A stretch of DNA of 64,000 nt from Pseudomonadota bacterium (lineage in GTDB: Bacteria; Pseudomonadota; Alphaproteobacteria; Dongiales; Dongiaceae). Made by a program: the position numbers and the translations under genes. The notes under the pieces are model-generated. The model was not told the DNA's origin. It was given only the letters and a program-made list of their open reading frames with translations, and did no database searches. Shown here in pieces: positions 1 to 9,481 of the stretch (within the stretch, counting starts at the first letter, position 1; each line of letters begins with the position of its first letter). The stretch is taken from NCBI GenBank assembly GCA_021792365.1, contig JAJYUT010000009.1, positions 1-64,000 on the forward strand, in the 5' to 3' direction.

Positions 1-31
1 CGTTCTGAGCCAGGATCAAACTCTCAGGTTA
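1..31 (-). rRNA. rrs: 16S ribosomal RNA, 5' end only
   Basis: Read on the minus strand this is the conserved start of bacterial 16S rRNA, containing AGAGTTTGATCCTGGCTCAG, the universal 27F region, followed by AACG. Only the first ~30 nucleotides lie in the window; the rest of the operon continues off the left edge. The mature 5' end is placed by analogy, so its exact base is uncertain by a few nucleotides. Confidence 0.96.
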
Positions 32-318
32 ATCTGCCAGGGATTGCTCCCCAGCGACCAACTGACTCAAGTTCGCCTCTGCACATAACGCGTCTCACCA
101 GATCTGATCATCACAAGCCGTCACCGCACAGATCGCTCCGCACAGCACAAACCCACAACAACCAAACCCAAAAAGACCCACGTTCAGCAAAAGCTCCGGA
201 CTAACCAAAAGCCCGCCGCCCGCGAATCCCTTCTCAATATATCAACACTGTCAAATAGCAGGGCGAGAGAACCCATCCGGCACATTCACCAGCCGGCCCT
301 CGCGCCAACGGAGGCGGG

Positions 319-348
319 CTTATACGTGACAGTTCTGAAACCTGTCAA
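319..348 (-). promoter_or_regulatory. rrn operon sigma-70 promoter
   Basis: On the minus strand a perfect -35 hexamer TTGACA (343-348) is followed after 18 bases by TATAAG (319-324). Transcription would start near 312 and run ~280 bases to the 16S gene. The near-consensus hexamers and the position in front of 16S support an rRNA promoter. Confidence 0.75.
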
Positions 349-607
349 CGCCCTTCTTTCGCCCTCCCGGCCAGATTCTGCGCATATTTCCGGCAATATC
401 AGAAAATGCATGGAATTTCAGCCGTTTACCGGAATTTAACCCGCCCTGGTGCACCTTTGCGTGGAACACAGCAGGCGGAACGGACCATCGCAATAATTTC
501 CAACTGTGACTCTACCGCAACGCATAATGGCATCGCAGTCACAGATTTGAGCTTGGCGAGAGCCGGCGATCGTCCGCTAAATTCATGATCTAACAGGGAT
601 TTCCAGG

Positions 608-638
608 TTGACACGATCCGGCATGGCAAGCATGTTAT
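608..638 (+). promoter_or_regulatory. Possible promoter for the M23 peptidase gene
   Basis: A consensus TTGACA (608-613) lies ~135 bases before the peptidase gene. The best -10 candidate is TGTTAT (633-638) at a long 19-base spacing. The -35 is good and the -10 is weak, so this is tentative. Confidence 0.3.
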
Positions 639-747
639 TAACCTTAACAGTCGCGACTCGCGAGCGTTCCGTTGCAGCGCAACCGTCACGGAACTGCCGC
701 GGGTCGTATACGACACTGACCAGAATACCGTTCCGGGGGACCATCCA

Positions 748-2457
748 TTGATATTCGCGCGCAGCCAGGTCTGGGGCACGCTCAAGCGTTACCTGCTCTA
801 TACAACCGCCGGTTTCGTCGTGCTGGGCGGCCTGGGCGCCGCCTGGTCCAACCGGCCGGCGACCATCGAGGACGCGGCGGCCAGCCCGTTCGAGGGAGTC
901 GAGGCCGCCGATCGCCTCATGGAATCCACCGCGCAGACCTCGCCTGCTTGGGCTCAGCGCCTCATCGAGGAACTGGCCGCGCAGGGCAAGCCCGCGGCCG
1001 AGCCGGTGCTCGTCGCCACGGCGGATGACCGCGCGCTGACGGTGACGCCGCGGGAGGCGGTGGCACCGCAATTGAACCCGGCCTCGCGTACGAATCCCGG
1101 CACGGACCAGACCGCGCACGACGATACGTTTTCCGATATCCTGATCGCGCCCGCGCCCGTGCCTTTCGACACGAGTCCGTTCGAATCCATGCTGCTCGTG
1201 GATCTCGGCCAGACCGCGCCGCTGCCGGAGAGATCCTGGTACGACAGCGAGGTGTCGATCGCCGACGAGATCGCCAGCGCGATCGAGAAGGTCATCGAGG
1301 TGCGCCCCGGCGACACGCTCTATGGCGTGCTGATCGATGCCGGCCTCAGCCAGGACGAAGCGCATGACGCGGTCGGCGCCATTTCCGACGTATTTTCGCC
1401 GCGCGCCCTGCGCGCCGGCCAGGAAATCACGCTCAGCATCACCACCGCATCCGGCACGCGCGAAACCGAGGCCGAAGCCCAACTGGTGAGCCTCAGCTTC
1501 GAGCCCGACGTCACCAAGGACGTCAAGCTGACGCGCAACGACACCGGCGACTTCGTCGCCTCCGCCGTCGAGAAGGCGCTCGTCGAGCACAACCGCCTCG
1601 CCAGCGGCATCATCGACAGCAGCCTGTTCGACGCGGCGCAGGAAGCCGGTGTCCCGATGCCGGTGGTCGCCGACCTCATCAAGACCTTCTCGTTCGACGT
1701 CGACTTCCAGCGCGACATCCAGGACGGCGATTCCTTCGAAGTGCTCTATGAGCGGATGGAGAACGAGGAAGGAGAGTTCGTGAAGTCCGGCAAGGTCCTG
1801 TTCGCCTCGCTCACGCTGTCCGGCAAGACCATCCCGGTCTACTACTTCGAGCGCGACGGAGAGGGCGAGTATTTCCTGCCGAACGGCGAAGCCATCCGCA
1901 AGTCGCTGCTCAGGACGCCGGTCGACGGCGCGCGCATCACCTCCGGCTTCGGCATGCGCATGCATCCGGTCCTCGGCTTCTCCAAGATGCACAAGGGTAT
2001 CGACTTCGGCGCGCCGACCGGCACCCCCATCTTCGCGGCCGGCACCGGCACGATCGTGGAGATCGGGAGCAAGGGCGCGTACGGCAACTACGTCCGCATC
2101 CGGCACAGCGGCGAGTATCAGACCGCCTATGCCCATATGAGCAAGTTCGCAAAGGGGCTCAAGAAGGGCCACAAGATCCGGCAGGGCGACGTGATCGGCT
2201 ATGTCGGCACGACCGGCCGGTCCACCGGGCCGCACCTGCACTATGAGATTTTGGTCGCCGGCGCGCAGGTCAACCCGGCCAAGGTGAAGACCGTTGCCAG
2301 CAACAAGCTGAGCGGCAAGCAGCTGACGGCGTTCCAGGCCCAGGTCGCCGAGATCGATGCCGAGCGCAAGGAGCAGGTGCGGCGGCAGTTGATCGCCGAA
2401 CGCCCGGACGCGGTGATACCGCTCGACTGCACCGGCCCCGCCGGTTGCGAGAACTGA
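748..2457 (+). CDS. M23 family metallopeptidase with OapA/LysM-like domain
   Basis: Predicted periplasmic, membrane-anchored murein endopeptidase that cuts peptidoglycan cross-links during envelope growth. The N-terminus has one hydrophobic segment (about residues 14-33). A LysM/OapA-like segment around residues 185-230 (VRPGDTLYGVL) is followed by a Csd3-like middle region. The C-terminal M23 domain carries the zinc motif HKGIDFG (His415, Asp419) and the HLHYE motif near residue 496, so the zinc site looks complete. The start is TTG, chosen because GGGGGA sits 7 bases upstream and no better codon is near. The 569-residue length suits this subgroup. It stands alone, diverging from the rrn operon. 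I am sure of the family; the exact bond cleaved is inferred. Confidence 0.93.
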   Translation: MIFARSQVWGTLKRYLLYTTAGFVVLGGLGAAWSNRPATIEDAAASPFEGVEAADRLMESTAQTSPAWAQRLIEELAAQGKPAAEPVLVATADDRALTVTPREAVAPQLNPASRTNPGTDQTAHDDTFSDILIAPAPVPFDTSPFESMLLVDLGQTAPLPERSWYDSEVSIADEIASAIEKVIEVRPGDTLYGVLIDAGLSQDEAHDAVGAISDVFSPRALRAGQEITLSITTASGTRETEAEAQLVSLSFEPDVTKDVKLTRNDTGDFVASAVEKALVEHNRLASGIIDSSLFDAAQEAGVPMPVVADLIKTFSFDVDFQRDIQDGDSFEVLYERMENEEGEFVKSGKVLFASLTLSGKTIPVYYFERDGEGEYFLPNGEAIRKSLLRTPVDGARITSGFGMRMHPVLGFSKMHKGIDFGAPTGTPIFAAGTGTIVEIGSKGAYGNYVRIRHSGEYQTAYAHMSKFAKGLKKGHKIRQGDVIGYVGTTGRSTGPHLHYEILVAGAQVNPAKVKTVASNKLSGKQLTAFQAQVAEIDAERKEQVRRQLIAERPDAVIPLDCTGPAGCEN

Positions 2458-2598
2458 GCCGAACCGTACAAGCTTCTCACGTTCGCCATTCTACGGCGCG
2501 CCTGCCGGCGTGCCGCAATCCTGGGGCTTTGCAGCCGTCCGCAACGGCGGGATCATCGCGCTGTTGACGGAACGTCCGAGAATTGGCGCGGGGCAGCC

Positions 2599-2889
2599 GT
2601 GCGACCAGATTTCCTCAGTCTTGTGTTGGCCTGCATGGTTGCAGCAGGCGTGTCAGCGGATGACAAGCCGCAGCCGAAATACGCGCCCGGCTTCGATTGT
2701 TCGGCGGTTGCCGCCGGCTCGCACCGTCAGGCTTGCAACCGCTCGCAGCTGAAGCCTCCGATGGGCACCGCACCGGAGACCACGCGCTCCAAGCCGCAGG
2801 GCATCGTCCCGCAAGTCAAGCCGCAGCGTCTGCCGACCGCCCAGCCGCCGACTATTCCGCGCCTGCCGGGCACCATCGACCAGAACTAA
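2599..2889 (+). CDS. Small proline-rich secreted protein
   Basis: A 96-residue protein of unknown function. It starts with GTG and has a plausible signal peptide (about residues 1-20, ending VSA before DDKP). The mature part is rich in Pro, Gln and Lys and holds two cysteines in its first third. No known domain is recognised. It follows the peptidase gene on the same strand by 141 bases and may be periplasmic or envelope-associated. The ribosome-binding site is poor, so this could be a chance frame; the signal peptide and clean end argue for a real gene. Confidence 0.5.
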   Translation: MRPDFLSLVLACMVAAGVSADDKPQPKYAPGFDCSAVAAGSHRQACNRSQLKPPMGTAPETTRSKPQGIVPQVKPQRLPTAQPPTIPRLPGTIDQN

Positions 2890-3021
2890 CCACGGCCGAA
2901 AGACATCGATCCCGCGCCGCCTCTGCGCGACGGCAGGCCGCTTGGCTGCCGCATCAGCCTTCCGGCGTGGAACGCAAGGAGTGATAAAGGAGCCCGCCCG
3001 CGCGGCGCTACGCCGGCCTGG

Positions 3022-4704
3022 TTAGACGGTGCGGATGTCCCTTACGAAGTGCTCGATGACCTGGCGGATATCGGCTGTGTGCTTACCCAGCCGGTGCGAG
3101 GCATCGAGCACGGTCGCGGCGGCGCCCTTGGTGCCCTCGGCGGCCCGCGCCACCAGCTCCACCTTCTGCGACACCTCCGCGTTGCCGGCGGAGGCTTCCT
3201 GCACGTTGCGCGCGATCTCGCGGGTGGCGGCGTTCTGCTCCTCCACCGCGGCGGCGACGCCGCTCGAGATCTCCGTCATCTGTCGAACCTGCGTGCCCAC
3301 CGAGCGGATCGCATCGGCGGTGGATTGGGTCGAGTTCTGGATCGCGGCGATCTGCACCGTGATATCCTCGGTCGCGCGGGCGGTCTGGTTTGCCAGGCTC
3401 TTCACCTCGTTGGCGACCACTGCAAAGCCCTTTCCGGCCTCGCCCGCCCGCGCCGCCTCGATCGTGGCGTTGAGCGCCAGCAGGTTAGTCTGGTTCGAGA
3501 TCTCGGTGATCAGCCGCACCACGTCCCCGATCTTGGTCGAGGCCTCCGTCAGCATCTCGACGCGCGCGGTCGTCTCGTCGATCGAGTGCTCCGATTGCGC
3601 AGCGATACTCGCCTGGGTGGAAACCTGCCGGCTGATCTCCGTGATCGAGGAAGACAACTCCTCGGTCGCGGCGGCGACGGTCGACACGTTCGCGCTGGCC
3701 TCCGCAGCCGCGGAGGCGACCTTCTGGGCCTGCTCGAGCGAGTCCTTCGAGGTCTGGTCGAGGGCGCCAGCCGTCCGGTCCAGCGTCTCGGACGCGCCGA
3801 CCAGGGCATGCAGGATCGCCTCGATGTCGCGGTCGAAATGCTGGGCAAGCTGCGCGATCTCCAAGGCGCGCCGCTCCTTGGCCGCCTGATCGCGGGCGGC
3901 TTCCGCCTGCAGCTCCTGGTTCCGCCGCATGTTGTCGGCGAACACTTCCACCGCGCGCGCCATGTTGCCGACCTCGTCCTTGCGGTCGGCGAACGGGATC
4001 GCCACGCCCATGTCGCCGCCGGCGAGCTGGTTCATGGTGCCGGTGATGGAGCGGATCGGCGCGCCGATGGAGCGCGAGAGCCAGAAGAAGAAGCCGATCG
4101 AGGCGGCGAGCGTGACCACCGCGCTCAGGATCAGCGCCATCGACGTGGTCTCGAGCGCGTCCGTGTTCTCCGCACTGGCCGCGGCGGAGTTCGCGTCGAG
4201 AATGGCCGTCACCCCCGCCGCCGCCTTCTCCAGCCTGGCGGTCAGCTCCTCGCCCGCGCCGGTCACCTCTATGGCGCGCGCCTCGTTCACCGTGTCGGGA
4301 TGGCGGATCAGCGTCAGTTGCCTTGCCGCAGGCCCGGTGCGCCAGGCATCGACCACGGCGCCGATCTCCTGGATGCCCGCCGTCAGCGCGTCGTTCCCGG
4401 CCGCGTGCTCGAGCGCGGCCGCGAGACCCGCATCGAACCGCGCGCTCAAAGTCTCGAACGCCTTGCCGTATTGCGAACTGCCGGTCACCAGCAGCCCGCG
4501 TATGGCGGCCTGCATCTTCGCCGCGTCGGCCAGGACGGCGGTGACGCTCTTGGCTTGCAGCACAGTCGTGTCGCTGACCACGCTCGCACGCTCGATGCGC
4601 GCGGATTGCAGGATCGCGATGCCGCCGGCGACGATGATGACCACGCCGAGAATGGAGAAGGCCGAGATGAGCTTCTTGGCAACGGAAAGGTCGGAGAGAC
4701 GCAT
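3022..4704 (-). CDS. Methyl-accepting chemotaxis protein
   Basis: A 560-residue transmembrane chemoreceptor that would pass ligand signals to CheA/CheW at the inner membrane. A first transmembrane helix (about residues 12-30) is followed by a small, helical periplasmic region of ~150 residues, a second helix near residues 188-208, a HAMP linker ([21 protein letters not shown]), and a cytoplasmic signalling domain. The signalling tip matches the conserved hairpin: [20 protein letters not shown], then [15 protein letters not shown]. No CheR-tethering pentapeptide is seen at the C-terminus. It lies 10 bases after the gene for a periplasmic Cache-like protein, so the two are almost certainly co-transcribed and may act together. 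The ligand is unknown. Confidence 0.95.
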   Translation of the reverse strand: MRLSDLSVAKKLISAFSILGVVIIVAGGIAILQSARIERASVVSDTTVLQAKSVTAVLADAAKMQAAIRGLLVTGSSQYGKAFETLSARFDAGLAAALEHAAGNDALTAGIQEIGAVVDAWRTGPAARQLTLIRHPDTVNEARAIEVTGAGEELTARLEKAAAGVTAILDANSAAASAENTDALETTSMALILSAVVTLAASIGFFFWLSRSIGAPIRSITGTMNQLAGGDMGVAIPFADRKDEVGNMARAVEVFADNMRRNQELQAEAARDQAAKERRALEIAQLAQHFDRDIEAILHALVGASETLDRTAGALDQTSKDSLEQAQKVASAAAEASANVSTVAAATEELSSSITEISRQVSTQASIAAQSEHSIDETTARVEMLTEASTKIGDVVRLITEISNQTNLLALNATIEAARAGEAGKGFAVVANEVKSLANQTARATEDITVQIAAIQNSTQSTADAIRSVGTQVRQMTEISSGVAAAVEEQNAATREIARNVQEASAGNAEVSQKVELVARAAEGTKGAAATVLDASHRLGKHTADIRQVIEHFVRDIRTV

Positions 4705-4714
4705 GATGGAATCC

Positions 4715-5341
4715 CTACAGGCCGGTGTGGAGCCGGCGCTGCAGCTCGGTCAGGTTGATTTCAGCCGTGGCGGCGCCGATGGCGGCCTTGCTCGCCGGAT
4801 CGACGATGGTGAAGTTGACCTGGGCGCGCCAGGTCCTGGTCTCGTCATGATATTCCGGCTGGTCGATGAAGACCGCGTCGGGCCCGACCGCGAAGGTCTT
4901 TTGGAACTTGTCCTCGTCGCCCTGCCAGTAATCGGAGGTCACCGAGCTTTGGCCGACATTGAGCCCGAACTGGTCCATGATGAAAATCTCGGTGAACAGG
5001 CCGGCGGACTTCGCCTGCAGGTAGAGCAGGTAGCTGGAAAGTGGGCTGCTCAAAATCTCCGCGATCAGCGGCTGATCGTCCGATTCCGCCTCGCTCTTCC
5101 AGGCCGCGTCGAGCTTGTCGATCTCCGCCTGCTGCACACCTGCGTGCCGTTTGTTCGACGCGGTGACGGAGAGGATCGTCACGGGCTGCTGCAACTGCTC
5201 GCGAAGCGTTGCCACCAATTGTGGCGCGATGATGCCGTTGGAGACCGTCGGCGCCTCCACGCTCGCAATCCCTTGGGCCTGCGGCTGGCCAGCCAGGCTC
5301 GCCAGTATCAGCGCCGTGGCGCCCGTGACACGCACAGACAT
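4715..5341 (-). CDS. Periplasmic PDC/Cache-like sensor protein
   Basis: A 208-residue exported protein with a signal peptide (MSVRVTG to about PQAQG) and no other membrane segment. The C-terminal half resembles single-Cache/PDC sensory domains, with the run [13 protein letters not shown], then [12 protein letters not shown], and a final strand [18 protein letters not shown] like the end of extracytoplasmic PDC folds. The start is the ATG preceded by GGGGAG 7 bases upstream; a longer frame beginning 10 codons earlier lacks a good site. It is the first gene of an apparent operon with the chemoreceptor 10 bases downstream, suggesting a soluble sensing partner for that receptor. The Cache call rests on motif resemblance only. 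Confidence 0.75.
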   Translation of the reverse strand: MSVRVTGATALILASLAGQPQAQGIASVEAPTVSNGIIAPQLVATLREQLQQPVTILSVTASNKRHAGVQQAEIDKLDAAWKSEAESDDQPLIAEILSSPLSSYLLYLQAKSAGLFTEIFIMDQFGLNVGQSSVTSDYWQGDEDKFQKTFAVGPDAVFIDQPEYHDETRTWRAQVNFTIVDPASKAAIGAATAEINLTELQRRLHTGL

Positions 5342-5363
5342 GTTTTCTCCCCGAGGGTGAGTG

Positions 5364-5377
5364 ACAGACATGTCTGT
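5364..5377. promoter_or_regulatory. 14-bp perfect palindrome before the sensor/chemoreceptor operon
   Basis: ACAGACATGTCTGT is perfectly self-complementary and lies 22 bases upstream of the Cache-like gene start. A TTGACG hexamer is found further upstream on the minus strand (5406-5411), so the palindrome would fall at or just after a start site. It could be an operator. No regulator is identified. Confidence 0.3.
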
Positions 5378-5531
5378 GGGTCTAGGCCGTTCACGGTAAA
5401 AAAACCGTCAACTTTGGCCGCGCGCTGCGCATGGGAGCACGCAGAAAGGGCATGCCGCCCGAGGCAAGGCTATTGCGACTGGGGGCACAGTGAGCGGATG
5501 CGCCTGGCGGGCGCCGCAGAACCTTGGACGC

Positions 5532-8126
5532 TTATGCCGCTTCCGAGAGCTTCTTGCCGTCGATGGTGAGGCCGTCCTTCTCGGCGGAGACGCGGATGAC
5601 GTCGCCCGCCTTGAACCGCCCCTCCAGCAGCAGGGTCGCGAGCGGGTTCTGCAGCTCGCGCTGGATGACGCGCTTCAGAGGCCGGGCGCCATAGACCGGG
5701 TCGTAGCCCGCCTCGCCCAGCCACTGCTTGGCGCTGTCGTCGAGCTGCAGCTCCAGCTTGCGGTCCGCCAGCAGCGCCTGCAGCCGCGTGAGCTGGATGG
5801 CCACGATGCCGGTCATGTTCGCGCGCGAGAGGCGGTGGAACAGCACGATCTCGTCGAGCCGGTTGAGGAATTCCGGCCGGAACGCCTGGCGCACCACGTT
5901 CATGACTTGCGCGCGCACCAGCTCTACGTCCTCGCCGTCCCGTTGCGCGGCAAGGATGTCGCTGCCCAGATTCGAGGTCAGGATGATGAGCGCGTTCTTG
6001 AAATCGACCGTGCGGCCCTGGCCGTCGGTGAGGCGCCCGTCATCCAGCACCTGCAGCAGGATGTTGAAGACGTCGGGATGGGCCTTCTCCACCTCGTCGA
6101 ACAGGATCACCTGATAGGGCCGCCGCCGCACCGCTTCGGTCAGGACGCCCCCCTCCTCGTATCCAACGTAGCCCGGGGGCGCGCCGATCAGCCGCGCGAC
6201 CGCGTGTTTCTCCATGAACTCCGACATGTCGACACGCAGCAGCGCCTGCTCGTCATCGAACAGGAAGGATGCCAGCGCCTTCGACAGCTCCGTCTTGCCG
6301 ACTCCGGTGGGCCCGAGGAACAGGAACGAGCCGATCGGGCGGTTGGGGTCCTGCAGCCCCGCGCGCGCGCGGCGCACCGCGTTGGCAACGGCGACGACCG
6401 CCTCCTGCTGGCCGATGACACGCTCGCCCAGCATCGTTTCCATGCGCAGCAGCTTGTCGCGCTCACCTTCCAGCATCTTGTCGACCGGGATGCCAGTCCA
6501 GCGCGACACGACCGAGGCGATATCCTCCTCGCCCACCACCTCGTTCAGCATCCGGTGCTGCTGGGCGGTCTCCGCGTCCTTCAGCCTCTTCTCCAGGCCG
6601 GGGATGACCGAATAGGTCAGCTCGCCCGCGCGCGCGAAATCGCCCCGGCGCTGCGCCTGCTCGGCTTCGATCCTGAACTGGTCGATCTGTTCCTTGAGCT
6701 TCTGCGCATCCTGCAGGGTCCGCTTCTCGGATTGCCACTGCTCGGTCAGGCGCCGGGACTGCTCCTCCAGCTCCTCGATCTCGTCGACCAGGTCCTTGAG
6801 GCGGTCCTTGGAAGCCTCGTCGCTTTCCTTCTTCAGCGCCTCGCGCTCGATCTTGAGCTGGACCAGGCGGCGATCGATCTCGTCGATCTCCTCCGGCTTG
6901 GAATCCACCTCCATGCGGAGGCGGCTCGCGGCTTCGTCCACCAAGTCGATCGCCTTGTCGGGCAGGAATCGGTCGGTGATGTAGCGGTTGGAGAGCGTCG
7001 CCGCCGCCACGATCGCGCCGTCGGTGATCCTGACGCCGTGATGCAACTCGTATTTTTCCTTGAGGCCGCGCAGAATCGAGATGGTATCGGCCACGTTCGG
7101 CTCGCTCACGAACACCGGCTGAAAGCGCCGGGCCAGCGCCGCGTCCTTCTCGATATGCTTGCGGTATTCATCGAGGGTGGTCGCGCCGACGCAATGCAGC
7201 TCGCCGCGCGCCAGCGCCGGCTTCAGCATGTTGGAGGCATCCATCGCGCCTTCCGCCTTGCCGGCGCCCACCAGCGTATGCAGTTCGTCGATGAAGAGGA
7301 TGATGTCGCCTTCCGACGCCGAGATCTCCTGCAGCACGGCCTTCAAGCGCTCCTCGAACTCGCCGCGATACTTCGCGCCGGCGATCAGCGAGCCGAGGTC
7401 CAGCGACATCAGCGACTTGTGCTTCAGCCCTTCCGGCACGTCGCCGTTCGCGATGCGCAGGGCGAGGCCTTCGACGATCGCGGTCTTGCCGACGCCGGGC
7501 TCGCCGATCAGCACAGGGTTGTTCTTGGTGCGGCGAGCCAGCACCTGGATGGTGCGGCGGATCTCTTCATCGCGCCCGATCACGGGATCCAGCTTGCCCG
7601 CGCGCGCCTGCGCGGTCAGGTCGCGCGCATATTTCTTCAGCGCGTCGTAGCTGTCCTCGGCACTCGCGCTCTGCGCGGTGCGGCCCTTGCGTATTTCGTT
7701 GATCGCAGCATTGAGGCCCTGCGGCGTCGCGCCGGCATCCTTGAGGATGCGCCCGGTAGCGCCATCGCTTGTGAGAGCCAGGGCAAGCAGCAGGCGCTCG
7801 GCCGTCACGAACCCGTCGCCCGCCTTCTCCGCCAGCTTCTCGGCCTGGTCCAGGACACGCGCCAGCTCGGGTCCCATGTAGACCTGCCCCGCGCCGGAAC
7901 CTTCGACTTTCGGCTGCTTGTCGAGCGCCGTCTCGATCGCCGCCAAAGCGCGCGCGGGATCGGCGCCGGAATTGCGCAGCAGGCCGGCCGCAAGGCCGTC
8001 CTTGTCATCCAGCAGAACTTTCAGAAGATGTTCGGGAGTGAGCCGCTGGTGCCCCGACCGCAAGGCCAGCGTCTGGGCAGCCTGCAGGAATCCACGCGAC
8101 CGTTCGGTGAACTTTTCCAGATCCAT
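5532..8126 (-). CDS. clpB: ATP-dependent chaperone ClpB
   Basis: Hsp104-type disaggregase that threads aggregated proteins through a hexameric ring together with DnaK/DnaJ/GrpE. The 864-residue protein has the full order: Clp N-terminal repeats (residues 1-145), NBD1 with Walker A GEPGVGKT (208-215) and Walker B FIDELH, the long coiled-coil middle domain (about 400-520) that separates ClpB from ClpA/ClpC, then NBD2 with GPTGVGKT near residue 605. The C-terminal sensor-2 region [10 protein letters not shown] is present, and there is no ClpP-docking loop as in ClpA. The length is normal. It is transcribed alone from a sigma-32 type promoter about 100 bases upstream. Very secure. Confidence 0.98.
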   Translation of the reverse strand: MDLEKFTERSRGFLQAAQTLALRSGHQRLTPEHLLKVLLDDKDGLAAGLLRNSGADPARALAAIETALDKQPKVEGSGAGQVYMGPELARVLDQAEKLAEKAGDGFVTAERLLLALALTSDGATGRILKDAGATPQGLNAAINEIRKGRTAQSASAEDSYDALKKYARDLTAQARAGKLDPVIGRDEEIRRTIQVLARRTKNNPVLIGEPGVGKTAIVEGLALRIANGDVPEGLKHKSLMSLDLGSLIAGAKYRGEFEERLKAVLQEISASEGDIILFIDELHTLVGAGKAEGAMDASNMLKPALARGELHCVGATTLDEYRKHIEKDAALARRFQPVFVSEPNVADTISILRGLKEKYELHHGVRITDGAIVAAATLSNRYITDRFLPDKAIDLVDEAASRLRMEVDSKPEEIDEIDRRLVQLKIEREALKKESDEASKDRLKDLVDEIEELEEQSRRLTEQWQSEKRTLQDAQKLKEQIDQFRIEAEQAQRRGDFARAGELTYSVIPGLEKRLKDAETAQQHRMLNEVVGEEDIASVVSRWTGIPVDKMLEGERDKLLRMETMLGERVIGQQEAVVAVANAVRRARAGLQDPNRPIGSFLFLGPTGVGKTELSKALASFLFDDEQALLRVDMSEFMEKHAVARLIGAPPGYVGYEEGGVLTEAVRRRPYQVILFDEVEKAHPDVFNILLQVLDDGRLTDGQGRTVDFKNALIILTSNLGSDILAAQRDGEDVELVRAQVMNVVRQAFRPEFLNRLDEIVLFHRLSRANMTGIVAIQLTRLQALLADRKLELQLDDSAKQWLGEAGYDPVYGARPLKRVIQRELQNPLATLLLEGRFKAGDVIRVSAEKDGLTIDGKKLSEAA

Positions 8127-8226
8127 GTTCGCCCTCGCTCAAGCGCGCCCGATCAGGTCAGCACACGCTCTTGGATGCATCAGGACAGCTCCAAAGCTTG
8201 CGCTTCGAAGGCTTGCCCCGGGGACG

Positions 8227-8254
8227 ATATGGGAATGCCTAATTCATAAACAAG
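8227..8254 (-). promoter_or_regulatory. RpoH (sigma-32) heat-shock promoter of clpB
   Basis: On the minus strand CTTGTTT (8248-8254) and CCCATAT (8227-8233) are separated by exactly 14 bases, matching the sigma-32 pattern CTTGAAA-N11-16-CCCCATNT. It lies ~100 bases before clpB, a classic heat-shock gene, and just after a hairpin that would end upstream transcription. Confidence 0.8.
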
Positions 8255-8259
8255 AGGCG

Positions 8260-8280
8260 CCCGCCGCACAGGGCGGCGGG
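8260..8280 (-). terminator. Hairpin terminator after the DUF4167 gene
   Basis: An 8-bp perfect GC stem (CCCGCCGC / GCGGCGGG) with a 5-base loop follows the DUF4167 stop codon by 16 bases. On the minus strand it is followed by CGCCTCTTGTTT, a weak T-rich stretch that overlaps the clpB -35 element. It would insulate clpB from upstream transcription. Confidence 0.6.
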
Positions 8281-8296
8281 TGCATACGCTCTAGGC

Positions 8297-9178
8297 TCAC
8301 TCGGTCTCGGCCGGTCCCCGGGCCTGAGCCTCACCACCCTGGCGGCCCTCACCTTGGCGCGATCCGCGCCGCGCACGAAGGCGCGGACGTGGCGCGCGGA
8401 GGGTGCGTTGCACGCCTTCCTTCGGATCTTCATCGGCAGTCGGTTCGACCACCGCGGCAGGGGCAGCCTCCGGCGAGGGCAGCAGCTCCTCGGGATAGTC
8501 CGGCTGCTCCTCGCTCACCGGCGCAGCGGCGCGGGCCGGCTCGGTCGGCGCCACATAGGACGGCGGCGCATCGCCGCGATCGGCGTAGGTGCCGTAGTTT
8601 CCGTGGCCGTTGGATTGCGCGACGTTGCCGCCCGCTGGGCCCGCCTGACCATCGCCATGCGCCCGGGCCTGCTGGTGGCCCTGGCGATGCCCGCCCTGCC
8701 CCTGATTACCGTGGCCTTGACTGCCGTGGGCTTGGTTGCCGTGGCCCTGGTTGCCATGACCGGCGCCGGCCTGGTTGCCCGCATTGTCATTGGGCATCCC
8801 GGGATCCATGCCCTGCGGATTGGGGCCGCCCGAATTGTAGAGCGCGGCCGACAGACCCTGGCTCACGTTCTGCACGTTGACGTCGGCGACGGAGAGCTCG
8901 CGTCCGCCCATGCGCGGCCGCTGGCCATCATTCATGGCGCTGAGCACGCGATAGTAGTGGTCCGCATGCTGGAGGTAGTTCTCGGCGGCGACCCGGTCGC
9001 CGGCCGCGCCTGCGTCGCGCGCGAGCTGGAGATACTTCTCCAGAACCTGGTACGCATTGCCGCGGACCCGCAGCTCCTGCCCGCCGCTATCGTGAACCTT
9101 GTGCTGGCCGCCACCCATCCCGTGGGGCTTGCGCGGACCACGCCCGCGAGCGCGTCGGTTATTGTTGTTCTGTTTCAT
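8297..9178 (-). CDS. DUF4167 domain-containing protein
   Basis: A 293-residue protein typical of Alphaproteobacteria. The N-terminus begins with an Asn/Arg-rich run (MKQNNNNRRARGRGPRK). The DUF4167 core (about residues 35-85) follows, with the motif GNAYQVLEKYLQLARDA and YLQHADHYYRVL. The remainder is low-complexity: a Gly-His-Gln-Asn repeat around residues 140-165 and Pro/Glu/Arg-rich tails. Basic, Arg-rich ends suggest nucleic-acid binding, possibly ribosome or RNA related, but the family's function is not established. It lies downstream of prmC on the same strand after ~300 bases and has its own terminator. Confidence 0.9.
   Translation of the reverse strand: MKQNNNNRRARGRGPRKPHGMGGGQHKVHDSGGQELRVRGNAYQVLEKYLQLARDAGAAGDRVAAENYLQHADHYYRVLSAMNDGQRPRMGGRELSVADVNVQNVSQGLSAALYNSGGPNPQGMDPGMPNDNAGNQAGAGHGNQGHGNQAHGSQGHGNQGQGGHRQGHQQARAHGDGQAGPAGGNVAQSNGHGNYGTYADRGDAPPSYVAPTEPARAAAPVSEEQPDYPEELLPSPEAAPAAVVEPTADEDPKEGVQRTLRAPRPRLRARRGSRQGEGRQGGEAQARGPAETE
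8697..8762. repeat. 15-bp tandem repeat inside the DUF4167 gene
   Basis: Four to five imperfect 15-bp units encode the pentapeptide GHGNQ (variants AHGSQ and GQGGH). It is a coding low-complexity tract, likely variable in copy number. Confidence 0.7.
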
Positions 9179-9481
9179 GTAAGCGTCACTTCGTCATCGA
9201 CTGTGATCGAGATGGCAGGTCAAGCCGCATGTCGGCGTCCTCGCGCGTCTTGCAATATCCTGAAACGGCTGAGCCGCTCCTCTGTGCGCTGAACGCAGTC
9301 TATGTGCGGAGGCGCTATTTGGGGGCTGGCTTCGCTGCGCGATGGCCGGCTTTCCCCCGAGCTCGGCCCATGGTCAGCCCCGACTGCCGCGCTGACCCTA
9401 AACATTTCACGGCGCCTTTCCAACAGCTTTTTTGACACTCCTGGGTTGCACCAAACCATCGGCTTCAAGCTCTTGACTTCT
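9179..9481. other. Intergenic region between prmC and the DUF4167 gene
   Basis: 303 bases with no gene. It should hold the leader and probably the promoter of the DUF4167 gene, but I see no hexamer pair good enough to name. There is no clear structured RNA, though GC-rich complementary segments could fold. Confidence 0.5.

Larger units (their letters stand above)
32..747. other. rrn leader and intergenic region
   Basis: About 700 bases without a credible gene. The left ~290 bases are the transcribed leader of the leftward rRNA operon, downstream of its promoter. The remainder separates that promoter from the rightward peptidase gene. Short ORFs here have no domain or ribosome-binding site and look like chance frames. 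Confidence 0.7.

Noticed and set aside
226-254. Second rrn promoter with TTGACA at 249-254 (minus strand)
   Set aside because: The matching -10 at 17 bases is AGGGAT, far from consensus, so only the upstream promoter is reported.
583-2241. Long open frame antisense to the M23 peptidase gene
   Set aside because: High GC makes antisense frames open. Its sequence is Arg/Gly/Asp-rich with no domain, while the other strand gives a complete M23 enzyme.
5490-8249. 919-codon open frame antisense to clpB
   Set aside because: Mirror of ClpB codon use; low-complexity Arg/Leu/Gln composition and no recognisable motif.
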